This document shows positions 1-14,897 of a DNA stretch of 64,000 bases, piece after piece. Both the position numbers and the translations under genes were made by a program. The notes beneath the pieces are model-generated. The model was not told the origin of the DNA and did not search any database. It worked only from the letters and a program-made list of their open reading frames with translations. Origin of the DNA: JADJMO01 sp016794445 (GTDB lineage Bacteria; Myxococcota_A; Polyangia; Polyangiales; JADJMO01); the NCBI GenBank assembly GCA_016794445.1, contig JAEUKC010000023.1, positions 1-64,000 on the forward strand, written 5' to 3'. Numbering within the stretch: position 1 is the stretch's first letter; each line of letters starts with the position of its first letter.

Positions 1-68
1 CCGTCGTCCCCGAAGCCGTTCTCCGCGAAGTACCGCGCCCGCGCCGACCGCATCGTCTCTTGCTCCAT
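1..68 (-). CDS. 5' end of a divergently transcribed gene (partial; possible Coq4-like protein)
   Basis: The minus strand reads MEQETMRSARARYFAENGF followed by Gly-Asp-Asp and then leaves the window. A good Shine-Dalgarno, GGAGGTGGCG, sits directly before the ATG at 68-66. It is divergent from the TetR gene, with operator-like palindromes in the shared upstream region, so it is the likely regulatory target. The 'YFxxNGF' N-terminus resembles what I remember of bacterial Coq4-family proteins, but about 22 residues are too few to be sure. Confidence 0.55.
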   Translation of the reverse strand, partial: MEQETMRSARARYFAENGFGDD

Positions 69-82
69 CGCCACCTCCATTA

Positions 83-169
83 TGACCGTAGTCAGCATTG
101 AGTCCACTCAGTCTGCTGTCAAGGGGCTGGACAGCCGTGAAATCCGGAGGAATGTTCTGACCACGGTCA
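83..169. promoter_or_regulatory. Three operator-like inverted repeats in the TetR divergent region
   Basis: Three 12-bp inverted repeats of one architecture lie here: TGACCGTAGTCA at 83-94 (4-bp arms), TGAGTCCACTCA at 99-110 and TGACCACGGTCA at 158-169 (both 5-bp arms, 2-bp spacer). The first two are 16 bp apart; the third touches the ATG of the TetR gene. Short palindromes like these between a TetR gene and a divergent gene are typical autoregulatory operators. That these are the real sites is inference. Confidence 0.5.
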
Positions 170-765
170 TGTCTCTGCGGCTCCAGCACAAGCTCGACAA
201 GCGGGAGCGCCTCCGCCGGGCGGCCTTCGAGCTCTTCACGGAGCGAGGCTTCGACGCGACCACCACGAAGGCCGTGGCCGAGCGCGCCGGCGTGGCCACG
301 GGCACCGTGTTCCTCTACGCGAAGGACAAGGCCGACCTCCTGTTCCTCGTGATGCACGACCGGCTCGCGTCGACCGTCGACGATCGCTTCGCGACGCTCC
401 CGAAGGGCCCGCTGCTCGACCGCCTCATGCACGTGTTCGCGGGCATCTTCGCCATGTACGGCGAGCACCCCGCGATCGCGATCGCGTTCGTGCGCGAGCT
501 CCCGGGCGCGAAGGGCACCAACGCCGACCAGGTGAACGCGCTGACCTTCGCGTTCCTGCACCGCATCGCAGGGCTCGTGCGCGAAGCGCAAGATCAGGGC
601 GAGCTAGCGCCCAGCATCGAGCCGCTCCGCGCGGCGACCAACGTGTTCACCCTCTACTTCGGCGCGCTGCTCGGGTGGATCAGCGGCTTCACCACCCTCG
701 AGGCGGCGCTGGAGCCAGGGCTGCGCTCCTCGCTCGCGCTGCAGATCCGCGGGCTACTGCCCTAG
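169..765 (+). CDS. TetR/AcrR family transcriptional regulator
   Basis: About 198 residues. The N-terminal helix-turn-helix is clear around residues 10-55, with the segment FDATTTKAVAERAGVATGTV followed by LYAKDKADLL, the classic TetR recognition-helix region. The C-terminal half is the variable ligand/dimerisation domain. I start at ATG 169 because the HTH begins right after it, normal for the family; an in-frame ATG at 82 would add 29 unconserved residues and run coding sequence through the palindromic operators. No strong RBS precedes either start. It probably represses itself and the divergent gene at 68-1. The ligand is unknown. Confidence 0.85.
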   Translation: MSLRLQHKLDKRERLRRAAFELFTERGFDATTTKAVAERAGVATGTVFLYAKDKADLLFLVMHDRLASTVDDRFATLPKGPLLDRLMHVFAGIFAMYGEHPAIAIAFVRELPGAKGTNADQVNALTFAFLHRIAGLVREAQDQGELAPSIEPLRAATNVFTLYFGALLGWISGFTTLEAALEPGLRSSLALQIRGLLP

Positions 766-779
766 AGTTCACTCGGAGC

Positions 780-1097
780 TCAGCGCCGCTCAAGAGGCTC
801 GCGAAGCCGCGCGCGCAGGGCCTCCCAGACCACGTCGAGCGAAGCGACGTCGGGGAACACCCACTCGCCGGGGAAGCCGGCGTTCGCCTTCCCGCCGAGC
901 TCCGCGATCAACGCGCGGACGAACACCTCTTGCTCCGGCTCCACGACCTCGCCGAGGTCTTCGCACGACACCCGATGGACCACCGGGATGACCAGGTGCG
1001 CGTCGCCTGCGGAGCCGACGACCCGGCGGAACGAGTAGCGGCGCGTCGCATCGAGCGGTGCGCCCGCCGTGCCGGACAACGATTCGGGTTTGGCCAT
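780..1097 (-). CDS. Small hypothetical protein (105 aa)
   Basis: Reads MAKPESLSGTAGAPLDATRR and continues to a C-terminus rich in Arg/Glu/Leu (ALRARLREPLERR). No signal peptide, membrane segment or recognised domain is visible; the second half looks like a compact alpha/beta protein. The ATG at 1097 has GAGGAC about 5 bases upstream. An in-frame ATG at 1181 would extend it by 28 residues but has a weaker context. It converges on the TetR gene, with a 14-base gap. I do not recognise the family. Confidence 0.55.
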   Translation of the reverse strand: MAKPESLSGTAGAPLDATRRYSFRRVVGSAGDAHLVIPVVHRVSCEDLGEVVEPEQEVFVRALIAELGGKANAGFPGEWVFPDVASLDVVWEALRARLREPLERR

Positions 1098-1424
1098 GGG
1101 GTCCTCGGCTGCGCGCGAAAGAACACGAAGAGCCAGCGCATCCGGTCTGCCAGCGTAGGTCAGGGGCCGACGCGCAGACATGACTTCTCTGAAGCCCGAG
1201 ACGATCGACACCGCCGAGGTGGCGAACCTCGGCTCTCGACCGAAGGGCGGAGCCCCGCGCGGCACCTCCAGTCGCGCGAGCAGACCGCACGCGGGCGGGG
1301 CCACCGCGCGGATCTTGCTGACTCGGCAAGCCTCCGAGCTCGGTTCAAGCTCACTCCCGTCGGACCGTCCACCACAGCGGCTGTGGTCGACGTTTCGGGC
1401 AGCCCGTCGGAAGGGAAGTGACTC
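1098..1424. other. Gene-free interval upstream of the barrel gene
   Basis: About 327 bases between a minus-strand and a plus-strand gene. Short frames exist on both strands but their translations are Arg/Pro/Gly-rich and unconvincing. The only notable structure is the perfect hairpin at 1371-1387. It probably carries the divergent promoters of the two flanking genes. Confidence 0.5.
1371..1387 (+). promoter_or_regulatory. Perfect inverted repeat upstream of the barrel gene
   Basis: ACCACAG-CGG-CTGTGGT has 7-bp arms with a 3-base loop and ends 37 bases before the ATG at 1425. It could be a regulator-binding site or a 5' UTR hairpin. No cognate regulator can be named. Confidence 0.35.
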
Positions 1425-2375
1425 ATGAAAGCAACGTCTCCGCTGACCGTGTCGCTCGTCGCGTCGCTCGCGCTGTCCGCCGGATCGGGGCTCGCACAGC
1501 CGACCGGGGACGCTCCGCCGAAGGCCGAACTCGTCGCTCCGGTGACGCCGGCGCCCGCCGCTGCCCCCGTGCTCCTGCCGTTCGGCCTGCGGGGTGTCGG
1601 CGTCGGCAACGCGGTCCGTCTCGATCAGACGTTCGCGAGCTACACCGCTTCGGACAAGGCGTACCAGGAGAGCGTCCACTTCCTGTCGGCCGCGGTGAAG
1701 GTCGGGGACTCGTTCGCCGTCTCGCTCCGCACCGGCTTCGATCGCTACGGGCAGCCGGACAGGCCGACCACGACGGGGTTCCTCAACACCGTGGTTGCCG
1801 GCCAGTATTCGGTGAAGCTCGCGCCCACCTGGCGGTTCGCGGCGGTGCTCGGCGCGGGGCTGCCCACGGCGTCCGGGGCTGGGAACAACCCCGATCCCGA
1901 CGTCGCGGCCGCCCACAAGGCCGGGAACCTGGCGCGCGGGCTCATGAACGGCGTCATGTTCACCCCCAACGAGATCTACGCGCTGTTCGGGGCCGATCTC
2001 GCGTTCGTGGCGCGCGGGTTCACCGCGCAGATCGAGGTGACCGTGGCCCCCGGCGCGCGCGTGCGCGGCGAGGTCGCCACGCCCGACGCCACCAAGGTCA
2101 ACTCGGTGAACGGCCTCGCCCTCGGCTACTACGTGATCCCGCAGCTCTCCGTCGGCGCGGAGCTCTGGTACCAGCGGTGGCTCTCCACGCCCGCGTCGGT
2201 CGAGAAGGACTCCTCGCTTCGCGACGCGCTCTCGCTCGTGGGCGGCGTGCGTGGTCACATCGACGCTGGCGGGTTCAAGGTGCGGCCGGGGGTGAGCTAC
2301 GGCGTCGGCGTCCGCGGGACGCTCGCCGACAAGCACGTGCACATGCTCCAGCTCGACGTCCCCGTGAGCTTCTGA
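1425..2375 (+). CDS. Outer-membrane beta-barrel protein (316 aa)
   Basis: Begins with a Sec signal peptide (MKATSPLTVSLVASLALSAG, cleavage near GLAQ, residues 22-25), then an Ala/Pro-rich linker to about residue 50. The rest alternates polar and hydrophobic residues, with many Gly/Tyr/Phe strand patterns (for example VVAGQYSVKLAPTWRFAAV) and ends in a terminal Phe, VPVSF, as expected for a BAM-assembled barrel. The RBS AAGGGAAG lies 6 bases before the ATG. It appears monocistronic, with a hairpin candidate after it. Structural class is fairly safe; substrate or role is unknown. Confidence 0.75.
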   Translation: MKATSPLTVSLVASLALSAGSGLAQPTGDAPPKAELVAPVTPAPAAAPVLLPFGLRGVGVGNAVRLDQTFASYTASDKAYQESVHFLSAAVKVGDSFAVSLRTGFDRYGQPDRPTTTGFLNTVVAGQYSVKLAPTWRFAAVLGAGLPTASGAGNNPDPDVAAAHKAGNLARGLMNGVMFTPNEIYALFGADLAFVARGFTAQIEVTVAPGARVRGEVATPDATKVNSVNGLALGYYVIPQLSVGAELWYQRWLSTPASVEKDSSLRDALSLVGGVRGHIDAGGFKVRPGVSYGVGVRGTLADKHVHMLQLDVPVSF

Positions 2376-2381
2376 ACGCAA

Positions 2382-2421
2382 CCCTCGCGGGGAGACGGGG
2401 ACGCTCGGCGACGCGCGAGGG
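2382..2421. terminator. Possible bidirectional hairpin between convergent genes
   Basis: CCCTCGCG (2382-2389) pairs with CGCGAGGG (2414-2421) around a 24-base loop, between the convergent barrel gene and gltD. There is no T-tract, so a Rho-independent terminator is only a possibility. Confidence 0.3.
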
Positions 2422-2459
2422 CGGCGGTGAGCGCGCCGTGGGTCCGCGGGCTCTCGGCC

Positions 2460-3870
2460 CTAGGAGCTCGCGAGGAAGGCGTCGATGCGGGTCGCCGCGC
2501 GGCGCCCCTCGGCGATGGCCCAGACGACGAGCGACTGACCGCGACGCATGTCGCCCGCGACGAACACGCCGCGCACCGGCGTCGCGTGATCCTCGGCGAC
2601 CACGTTGCCCCGCGGGTCGAGCTCGACGCCGAGCTGCTCGAGGACGCCGGCCTTGACGCTCCCGACGAAGCCCATCGCGAGGAGCAGCAGATCGCACGGG
2701 AGCTCGAGCGTCTCGCCGGTCGGGACCAGCTGTCCGTCGACGAACGCGACGGCCTCGGCCCGGAGCGCGCGGATGCGCTCCTCCCCGACGAGCTCGGTCG
2801 TGCGCACGCCGAAACGGCGCTCGCCGCCTTCTTCGTGCGACCCCGAGGTGCGGAAGATCAGGGGCCACTCGGGCCAGGGATTCGCGGCCCGCCGCTCGTC
2901 GGGCGGGCGCGGCAGGAGCTCGAGCGAGGTGACGCTCGCGGCCTCCTGCCGGAGCGCCGTCCCGACGCAGTCGCTGCCGGTGTCGCCACCGCCGAGCACG
3001 ACGACGTGTTTGCCGGTCGCGAGGATCGGCTCGCCGGTCACGGGCAGGCTCGCGACGCGGCGGTTCTCCTGGGTGAGGAACTCCATCGCGAAGTGCACGC
3101 CCGGGAGCGCGCGACCCGGCGCCGCGAGGTCGCGCGGCACGAGGGCACCGCCGGCCAGCAGCACGGCGTCGTACTGCGCGCGCAGCTGGTCGCCGCGCAC
3201 GTCCACCCCCACGTGCACGCGCGTACGGAAGGTCACGCCCTCCTTCTCGAGCTGGCCGAGGCGCAGGTCGAGCACGCGCTTGTCGAGCTTGAAATCCGGG
3301 ATCCCGTAGCGCAGGAGGCCCCCCACGCGGTCGTCGCGCTCGAACACCGTCACGTCGTGGCCACGCCGGGCGAGCTGCTGCGCGGCCGCGAGGCCCGCGG
3401 GCCCGGAGCCGACGATGGCCACCCTACGGCCGCTGCGGACCAGCGCGCGCTGCGGCGCGAGGTGCAGGTTGCGGTCGGCGATCTGGTGCTCGATCTGCTT
3501 GATCGCCACCGCGCCCGGTGGGCGACGGCCCTCACCCTCGGGCACCGTCTCGAGCGACAGCACGCAGCTCGCCTCGCACGGCGCCGGACACACCCGCCCC
3601 GTCACCTCGGGGAAGTTGTTGGTCGCGTGCAGCGAGGCGCTGGCCTCGTCGAAGCGACCGGCGAGGACCAGATCGTTCCACTCGGGGATGAGGTTGCCGA
3701 GCGGGCAGCCCTGGTGACAGAACGGGATGCCGCAGTCCATGCAACGCGCCGCCTGGTCGCGCAGCTCGGGGTCGGGCAACGGAAGGTCGTACTCGGCGTG
3801 ATCGTGGACGCGCTCCGCGATGGGGCGTGCCTCGCCCTTGCTGCGACGGAGCTCGATGAAACCGCGCGGC

Positions 3871-3878
<8 letters not shown>
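2460..3878 (-). CDS. gltD: Glutamate synthase (NADPH) small subunit
   Basis: 472 residues, the usual GltD length. It oxidises NADPH on FAD and passes electrons through 4Fe-4S clusters to the large subunit, completing ammonium assimilation with glutamine synthetase. The N-terminal cluster domain carries Cys46, 49, 54 and 58 (CMDCGIPFCHQGCPLGNLIP) and a second set, CPAPCEASC, near residues 97-105. A Rossmann fingerprint VAIVGSGPAGLAAAQ lies near residue 152, and a second nucleotide-binding motif, VVVLGGGDTGSDCVG, near 290. The ATG lies inside the end of gltB, an 8-base overlap, so the two are translationally coupled. Confidence 0.97.
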
Positions 3879-8445
<4,567 letters not shown>

Positions 8446-8456
8446 GGGAGCCGCGC

Positions 8457-8485
8457 ATTGTTCCCCGTCTGACGCGACGCGGCAA
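8457..8485 (-). promoter_or_regulatory. Sigma-70-like promoter for gltBD
   Basis: On the minus strand TTGCCG (8485-8480), a 17-base spacer and AACAAT (8462-8457) form a well-spaced vegetative promoter; the -10 ends 11 bases before the gltB ATG. It is one of few promoters here with a recognisable -35 box. Assigned by pattern only. Confidence 0.45.
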
Positions 8486-8497
8486 GGCGCCGTTGGG

Positions 8498-8503
8498 TAT
8501 CCT
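8498..8503 (+). promoter_or_regulatory. -10 hexamer TATCCT, predicted leaderless start
   Basis: TATCCT is followed by six bases and then the GTG of the kinase at 8510. No Shine-Dalgarno fits in that space, so the mRNA probably starts at or next to the GTG. Confidence 0.5.
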
Positions 8504-8509
8504 GCCCGG

Positions 8510-9928
<1,419 letters not shown>

Positions 9929-9931
9929 CCG

Positions 9932-10918
9932 ATGCGCGCCCTCCCCTTCTCGCTCCTCCTGGCCTCGATGGTGGCGACGTCTCCCGCGATCGGCGACGAG
10001 GCGGCCACCGAGCAGGCGCGCGCGGAGTACGTGGCCGGCACCAACCACGTGAAGGCCGCCAAGTGGGGGGAGGCCATCGCCGCCTTCGAGCGCTCGCGGG
10101 CCCTGCGACGCCATGCCCTCACCACCTTCAACATCGCGGCGTGCGAGCGCGCGCTCGGTCGCTACACACGCGCGCGTCGAGCCTTCCGCGACGCCGTGGC
10201 AGAGGACAAGGCCTCGGGCGGGAAGGAGCTCGGCGAGACCTTCGTCGCCGACGCCAAGACGTATCTCGGAGAGATCGACGGTCTGCTCGCCAAGATCGAC
10301 CTCACCGTCTCGCCGGGCGACGCAGCCATCTCGTTCGACGGGCGACCGCTCCTGCTGGACGTGGAGGACAAGGGGCTCTACGTGACGGGCCTCGCGGCGC
10401 CCGGGCCGGGCAGCGCCCTCGGCGCGACGGTGCGGGTGCTGACCGATCCCGGGGCGCACGTTCTCGTTCTCGCCCGCAAGGGCTACTCGGACGTGCTGGT
10501 CAACCGGACCTTCCCGCCAGGCAGCAAGACCACGCTGGCGCTCGAGCTCGAGAAGCTGCCGGGGATCATCAAGGTCCGCGCCGATCGCGACGGCGCCGTG
10601 GTCACGCTGGACGGCCTCGACGTCGGCACGGCGCCGGTACAGGTCAGCCGGAGCGCGGGGGCGCACACCGTCATCGTCCGGAAGACCGGCTACGCGACGT
10701 ACAGTGCGCAGATCGACGTCCGTGCCGGGGAGGAGCTGGACCTCCGCGCGACGCTCGCTCCGGAGACCATCCCGATCACCAAGAAGTGGTGGTTCTGGAC
10801 GATCGCGGGCGGGGTGGTGGCGGGCGCCGCGGTGGGCACGTACTTCCTTGTGCGACCCGCGCCGACGCGTCCCCCCATCGACGGAGGAGGGCTCGGATGG
10901 GCCGCGACGGTGCAGTAG
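9932..10918 (+). CDS. TPR and PEGA domain protein with C-terminal membrane anchor
   Basis: 328 residues. Signal peptide MRALPFSLLLASMVATSPA, then TPR-like helices near residues 22-110 (EAIAAFERSRALRRHALTTF is typical of myxobacterial kinase partners). Two PEGA-like beta modules follow near 125-200 and 205-275 (GAVVTLDGLDVGTAPVQV). A C-terminal helix WWFWTIAGGVVAGAAVGTYF lies near 288-307. PEGA modules are thought to bind surface or cell-wall components. It starts 3 bases after the kinase stop and overlaps the next gene by 22 bases. Probably a periplasmic partner of the kinase; its ligand is unknown. Confidence 0.85.
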   Translation: MRALPFSLLLASMVATSPAIGDEAATEQARAEYVAGTNHVKAAKWGEAIAAFERSRALRRHALTTFNIAACERALGRYTRARRAFRDAVAEDKASGGKELGETFVADAKTYLGEIDGLLAKIDLTVSPGDAAISFDGRPLLLDVEDKGLYVTGLAAPGPGSALGATVRVLTDPGAHVLVLARKGYSDVLVNRTFPPGSKTTLALELEKLPGIIKVRADRDGAVVTLDGLDVGTAPVQVSRSAGAHTVIVRKTGYATYSAQIDVRAGEELDLRATLAPETIPITKKWWFWTIAGGVVAGAAVGTYFLVRPAPTRPPIDGGGLGWAATVQ

Positions 10919-12687
10919 CGGCGCTGGCGGTCGCCTGCGCGAGCGCGCCGGGTTGCCTGTCGACGCCTCCACCGCTCGGCGAGGTCGTGATCGCGGTCGA
11001 CACCGACGCCGACGTGCCGGCGATGGTGTCGCGCCTGCGCGTGGATCTCTTCACGGAGACCGGACGCTGGTACGAGTCCCGCGAGTTCCCGGCCGACGAT
11101 CCCGGGGCGTTTCCCCTGGGATTCGGCGTCGTGACGGACCGCGAGGATCGCCCACGCACGGTGCGCGTCCGCCTGCGTGGCTACCTCGGAGGCCGCTCCC
11201 GGGACGAGCGGGGGCTGCGCCCCACCACCGTCCTCACGCCGCCGCGGCCCGCGCCCTCCGAACCCGCAGCCGCCTGCGCGAGCGTCCCCGTCCTCGAGCC
11301 GTTCCCGGCGAAGCCGCTCCGCCTGCGCACGTCGCGGAGCCTCGTACTGCCGACGAGCTGTGGGGGTCTCGCCGCCGGCGCCGCTCCCTTCACGCTCCGC
11401 GTCGCGACGGCAGGGCGCTACCTCGTCCAGGCACTCGACGCGACGGCGCACCTCGAAGCGCGTCCTTCGTGCGGGGCGGCGCCCGTCTCTGACTGTCGCC
11501 TGCAGGAGCTCGAGCGCGACCTCTCCGCCGGCGAGCACAGCCTCCTCGTCGCGACCGACACGCCGTTCGCCGACGTCCAGCTCGTCGCCAGCCTCGTCTC
11601 CGATCGCGACGCCGCCCTCGCGGCGGCGGCCAGCCCGGCGCCGACGGGGGAGCCGCGACTGTTCCGCGTGCTCGGCGGACCCGACGAGACACCAGAGACC
11701 GAACCCGAGCCCGGCACGACCATCGACCAGGTGTTCGATCTCGTCGTACAGCCCGCCACGGTGGCTCACGTCCGGGTGCTCCTCTCGACGCGCTGCTTCG
11801 GCGTCGAGGCCGACGTCCAGGGCGGGCGCTCGTGCGTGGACGGGGCGCTCGCGCCCGTCGCCCTCCGGACCGGCACGGCGAGGAGTCCTGCGCCGTCCTC
11901 GGTGGGGTCGTTCGCCCGCGGGGTCGCGGCCGATCCGTGCCCAGGAGGGGCGGACGAGGAGCACGTGTGCGTCGCCGGGGGCGTCCACCGCCTCGGCGAT
12001 CGCGCGCTGGTCCCGAGCGACGTCGCCCAGCCCTCGTCGCCCGAGCGCTTCGTGGTCGTACGCCCGCGTCTGGTCGACCGACACGAGTACACGGTGGGCC
12101 GCTACCGCGCGGCGCTCGCCAAGGGCTTCGTGGCCACCGACGCGGTGGGCGGCGCCGCGGTCGACCCCACGTGCACGGTGGACGGTGCACCGGACCTGCC
12201 GTTGAACTGCGTCCCCTGGACGACCGCGCGTGCCCTCTGCCGCTTCGAAGGCGGCGACCTCCCGACGGAGACTGCGTGGGAGTGGGCGGCGAGCGGAGCG
12301 GGCACGGTACAGAAGCAGCTCTTCCCCTGGGGCAACGCGCGGAGCGGATGCTCGTCGATCAACATCGGCTGCACACCGACCGACCCGAGTGGGCTGTTCG
12401 GCGTCGACGATCCTCGCTTCGTCGCCGATCGCTCGCCGCTCGGACTGGTCGGCATGACCGGGAACGTGATGGAGTGGACGCTCGACACGGCCGAGCCCTA
12501 CGACGGGCCGCGCTTTCGGTCGATCGATCCGCTCGAGGCGGCTACGCTCGACGAGCTCGCGAGCCACCACGCGGCGCGCGGGCTGTCGTTCCGCGAGGGC
12601 GCGCTGCTGCTCGGCACGGTCACGCGGCGGCGCATCTCCACGTTCTCCAGGGACGCGCGTGTGGGGTTTCGATGCGCGCGAGGCTGA
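10897..12687 (+). CDS. Lipoprotein with C-terminal FGE/SUMF1-like domain (596 aa)
   Basis: RBS GGAGGAGGG precedes ATG 10897, giving MGRDGAVAALAVACASAPGC with a lipobox-like Cys at residue 20. Residues 25-340 look like beta-sandwich modules with paired Cys. The C-terminal ~240 residues match the formylglycine-generating-enzyme fold: LVDRHEYTVGRY, DLPTETAWEWAASG, LFPWGNA, MTGNVMEW, and terminal VGFRCARG. The Cys-containing catalytic region of true FGE is not recognisable and the usual RGGSW segment is degenerate, so a binding role is likelier than sulfatase activation. It overlaps the upstream and downstream genes and is almost certainly cotranscribed with the kinase. Confidence 0.8.
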   Translation: MGRDGAVAALAVACASAPGCLSTPPPLGEVVIAVDTDADVPAMVSRLRVDLFTETGRWYESREFPADDPGAFPLGFGVVTDREDRPRTVRVRLRGYLGGRSRDERGLRPTTVLTPPRPAPSEPAAACASVPVLEPFPAKPLRLRTSRSLVLPTSCGGLAAGAAPFTLRVATAGRYLVQALDATAHLEARPSCGAAPVSDCRLQELERDLSAGEHSLLVATDTPFADVQLVASLVSDRDAALAAAASPAPTGEPRLFRVLGGPDETPETEPEPGTTIDQVFDLVVQPATVAHVRVLLSTRCFGVEADVQGGRSCVDGALAPVALRTGTARSPAPSSVGSFARGVAADPCPGGADEEHVCVAGGVHRLGDRALVPSDVAQPSSPERFVVVRPRLVDRHEYTVGRYRAALAKGFVATDAVGGAAVDPTCTVDGAPDLPLNCVPWTTARALCRFEGGDLPTETAWEWAASGAGTVQKQLFPWGNARSGCSSINIGCTPTDPSGLFGVDDPRFVADRSPLGLVGMTGNVMEWTLDTAEPYDGPRFRSIDPLEAATLDELASHHAARGLSFREGALLLGTVTRRRISTFSRDARVGFRCARG

Positions 12688-13943
12688 GGGTTCGGTCGTG
12701 GGTCGCGGTCGGCGCGCAGGTCGCGCTCCTCGGGTGCGGGCCTCGCACGGCGCCCCCCTCTGCCCAGCTCGTGATCCACCTCGATACCGACGCGACGTTG
12801 CCCGCCCCGCCCGGACAACCGGACCAGGCCTACCTGTTCGACCGCGTCCGCATCGACGTCCTCGAGGACGGGATCCCGACCGGGGTGGGGCGGGACTTCG
12901 CCGTCGACGAGGCGAGCTTCCGGGAGCGGAGGGCCAGCTTCGGCCTGGTGGCGCCGGCGGGTCGTGTCTTCGCCGTGCGCGTGCGCCTCTACCGGCTCGA
13001 CCGGGTGTACGAGGGGGAGCCTGCACCGACGTCCACGCTGGAGTCACGGGCGGCGCTGCCGGCGCTCGTCGAGGGCAAGGTGCAGCACCTCGGGCTGCTC
13101 CTGCATCTGGCCGATGTCGGGACGATCGTGGGGTATCCCGATCCCGTCGAGGCCGCGCCCTGGGTCGACACACCCTCTCTCGTGGGGAGCGCCGTCGTGC
13201 GCCGAAACTGTGGAGAGGCGCGGTACGAAGGCGAAGCCTGCGTGCCCGGGGGAGCGTTCCTGCTCGGTCTCCCGACGCCGCTCGCGGTGGCCGATCCGCG
13301 GGCCACGCGGCTGCCGACCGAGCGCGTGGTGCTGATGTCACCGTTCTTCGTGGACACCCACGAGGTGACGGGCGCGATGCTCGCGGCGAAGCTCCCCGAG
13401 CTCGGCGCGGTACGACCGCCTCTCGACGACGCGACCATCGGGTGCAACGTCTCACCGAGTCTGCCCGTGAACTGCGTGCACCCGGAGACGGCGCGCGCCT
13501 ACTGCCGCTCCCTGGGCAAGACGCTGCCGACCGAGGCCCAGTACGAGTACCTCGCCAGCGGGCGCGGGCGCGAGTGGCTGTACCCGTGGGGCTACGACAC
13601 CCCGCGGTGCGCCGACGTGGTGGCCGCGGACACCTTCGGGGTGACGCTGGTCCCGTGCGGGCCCGGGATCCGCCCCGCCGGCAGCGGACGCCTCGACCGA
13701 GTGGCGCTCGATCGCCCGGTGCTCGACCTCGCCGGCAACGTCGCCGAGTTCGCCGCCGACGACCTCGGGGTGCTCCCCGGTGGGCGCCTGCTGCGCGATC
13801 CCATCGGCACGGGCTCGTTCACGGTGGCGCGAGGGGGCTCCTTCCTCACCCCGCTGGCCGACGTGCGGGCCACGCTGCGCGCCTCCGACTTCGGCGAAGG
13901 GGCCGCGCAGGTCGGCTTTCGCTGCGTGCGCAAGGTTCCTTGA
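12672..13943 (+). CDS. Second FGE/SUMF1-like lipoprotein (423 aa)
   Basis: Starts inside the end of the previous gene (16-base overlap). Signal MRARLRVRSWVAVGAQVALL with lipobox LLGC at residues 19-22. A beta-rich module at about 30-170 resembles the start of the preceding protein (LVIHLDTDATLP against VVIAVDTDADVP), so the two are tandem paralogues. The FGE-like domain runs from about residue 205: FFVDTHEVTGAM, LPTEAQYEYLASGRG, WLYPWGY, LAGNVAEF, VARGGSFLTP and final VGFRCVRK. Here the RGGS motif is intact, unlike its neighbour. Likely a cell-envelope protein in the kinase operon. Confidence 0.82.
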   Translation: MRARLRVRSWVAVGAQVALLGCGPRTAPPSAQLVIHLDTDATLPAPPGQPDQAYLFDRVRIDVLEDGIPTGVGRDFAVDEASFRERRASFGLVAPAGRVFAVRVRLYRLDRVYEGEPAPTSTLESRAALPALVEGKVQHLGLLLHLADVGTIVGYPDPVEAAPWVDTPSLVGSAVVRRNCGEARYEGEACVPGGAFLLGLPTPLAVADPRATRLPTERVVLMSPFFVDTHEVTGAMLAAKLPELGAVRPPLDDATIGCNVSPSLPVNCVHPETARAYCRSLGKTLPTEAQYEYLASGRGREWLYPWGYDTPRCADVVAADTFGVTLVPCGPGIRPAGSGRLDRVALDRPVLDLAGNVAEFAADDLGVLPGGRLLRDPIGTGSFTVARGGSFLTPLADVRATLRASDFGEGAAQVGFRCVRKVP

Positions 13944-14891
13944 TCAGTTGCAGACGGTCGGGTCGGGGATGCGGCAGATCCCGGCGATGCAGCGGGCCGC
14001 CGCCGCGCAGAGGTTCCCCGTGGCAGCGCACGGCTCGCCAGGCCCCGGGGCCGCCTCGCACACCCCGGTCGGGCTGCCCTTGCAGTTGCCCGACGCCTTG
14101 CACAACGTGACGGTGGTGGGCCCCGACTGGCCGCACGCCTTCCCGACGTCGGCCAACCCGACCTTGCTGCAGCTCCCGGTCGGCGGAATGCCCAGGCAGA
14201 CCAGCCCGTCCTTCAGCGAGCAGCTGTTGCCGGCCTTGCCGGTGGGGTCGCACGGCGCGCCCTCGGCGAGCGAGGCCACGCAGACCCCGCCGACGCACGA
14301 GTAGGCCAGGGGACACTGGCGAGACTCCACACACGGCTTGCCCGGCTGGGCGCGCTCGAGGCACTTGCCCGACACGCAGGTGAGTGCGGGGCTACACGAG
14401 CCGTCGGCGCAAGGCTCGCCGACCGCAGGGGCCTTCACGCAGACACCGCACTCCTCGCCCGCCGGCTGCCGACACACACCGCTGCTGCACTGCGCCGCGT
14501 CGAAGCACCGCTTCCCGTCACCCAGCGTGCCCGCGGGGAGACTGCACAGATCGAACACCGCGCCACCGAACAGCGACTCGCAGGTGCTGGTGGGGACGTT
14601 CTTGGTGCACGTCCCGATCTCGGCGGCGCCGTACACGACGCCCGGCAGGCCGATCACCCCCTTGCACCGCTGCTCGACGCTCGCACGACACCCCGCTTCG
14701 TCGCCGAACGAGGCGCCGATCACGAAGTCGGAGCACGCCGCGAAACGCGCGCAGAGCGCGGCCGCGAAGGGAACGCAGGCGGCGCGGGCGTCACTGGCGC
14801 CGGTGTCCTTTCCTGCATCCGTCGGTGCGGCGCTCGACGATTCCGACGAGCACCCGAGCAGGAAGAGGGCGGCGAGAGCCAGGTGACGCAT
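13944..14891 (-). CDS. Cysteine-rich lipoprotein (315 aa)
   Basis: MRHLALAALFLLGCSSESS gives a clear lipobox (LLGC, residues 11-14), then a short Asp/Ala/Gly linker. The mature protein has dozens of Cys in repeated modules such as GxCxxxxQCSSGVC and GEPCxxDGxC, a pattern common in myxobacterial secreted proteins and resembling Dickkopf/EGF-like disulfide repeats. Probably a surface or periplasmic protein; function unknown. Its stop abuts the convergent stop: TGATCA at 13941-13946 supplies both. It has its own TAGGCT -10 six bases before the ATG. Confidence 0.85.
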   Translation of the reverse strand: MRHLALAALFLLGCSSESSSAAPTDAGKDTGASDARAACVPFAAALCARFAACSDFVIGASFGDEAGCRASVEQRCKGVIGLPGVVYGAAEIGTCTKNVPTSTCESLFGGAVFDLCSLPAGTLGDGKRCFDAAQCSSGVCRQPAGEECGVCVKAPAVGEPCADGSCSPALTCVSGKCLERAQPGKPCVESRQCPLAYSCVGGVCVASLAEGAPCDPTGKAGNSCSLKDGLVCLGIPPTGSCSKVGLADVGKACGQSGPTTVTLCKASGNCKGSPTGVCEAAPGPGEPCAATGNLCAAAARCIAGICRIPDPTVCN

Positions 14892-14897
14892 GCAGCG

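Noticed and set aside
82..168. N-terminal extension of the first TetR protein from ATG 82
   Set aside because: The 29 extra residues are not TetR-like and their codons overlap three operator-like palindromes; kept only as an alternative.
10897..13943. FGE-like lipoproteins as sulfatase-activating enzymes
   Set aside because: The catalytic Cys region is not recognisable and no sulfatase of the Cys type is nearby; a binding role is likelier.
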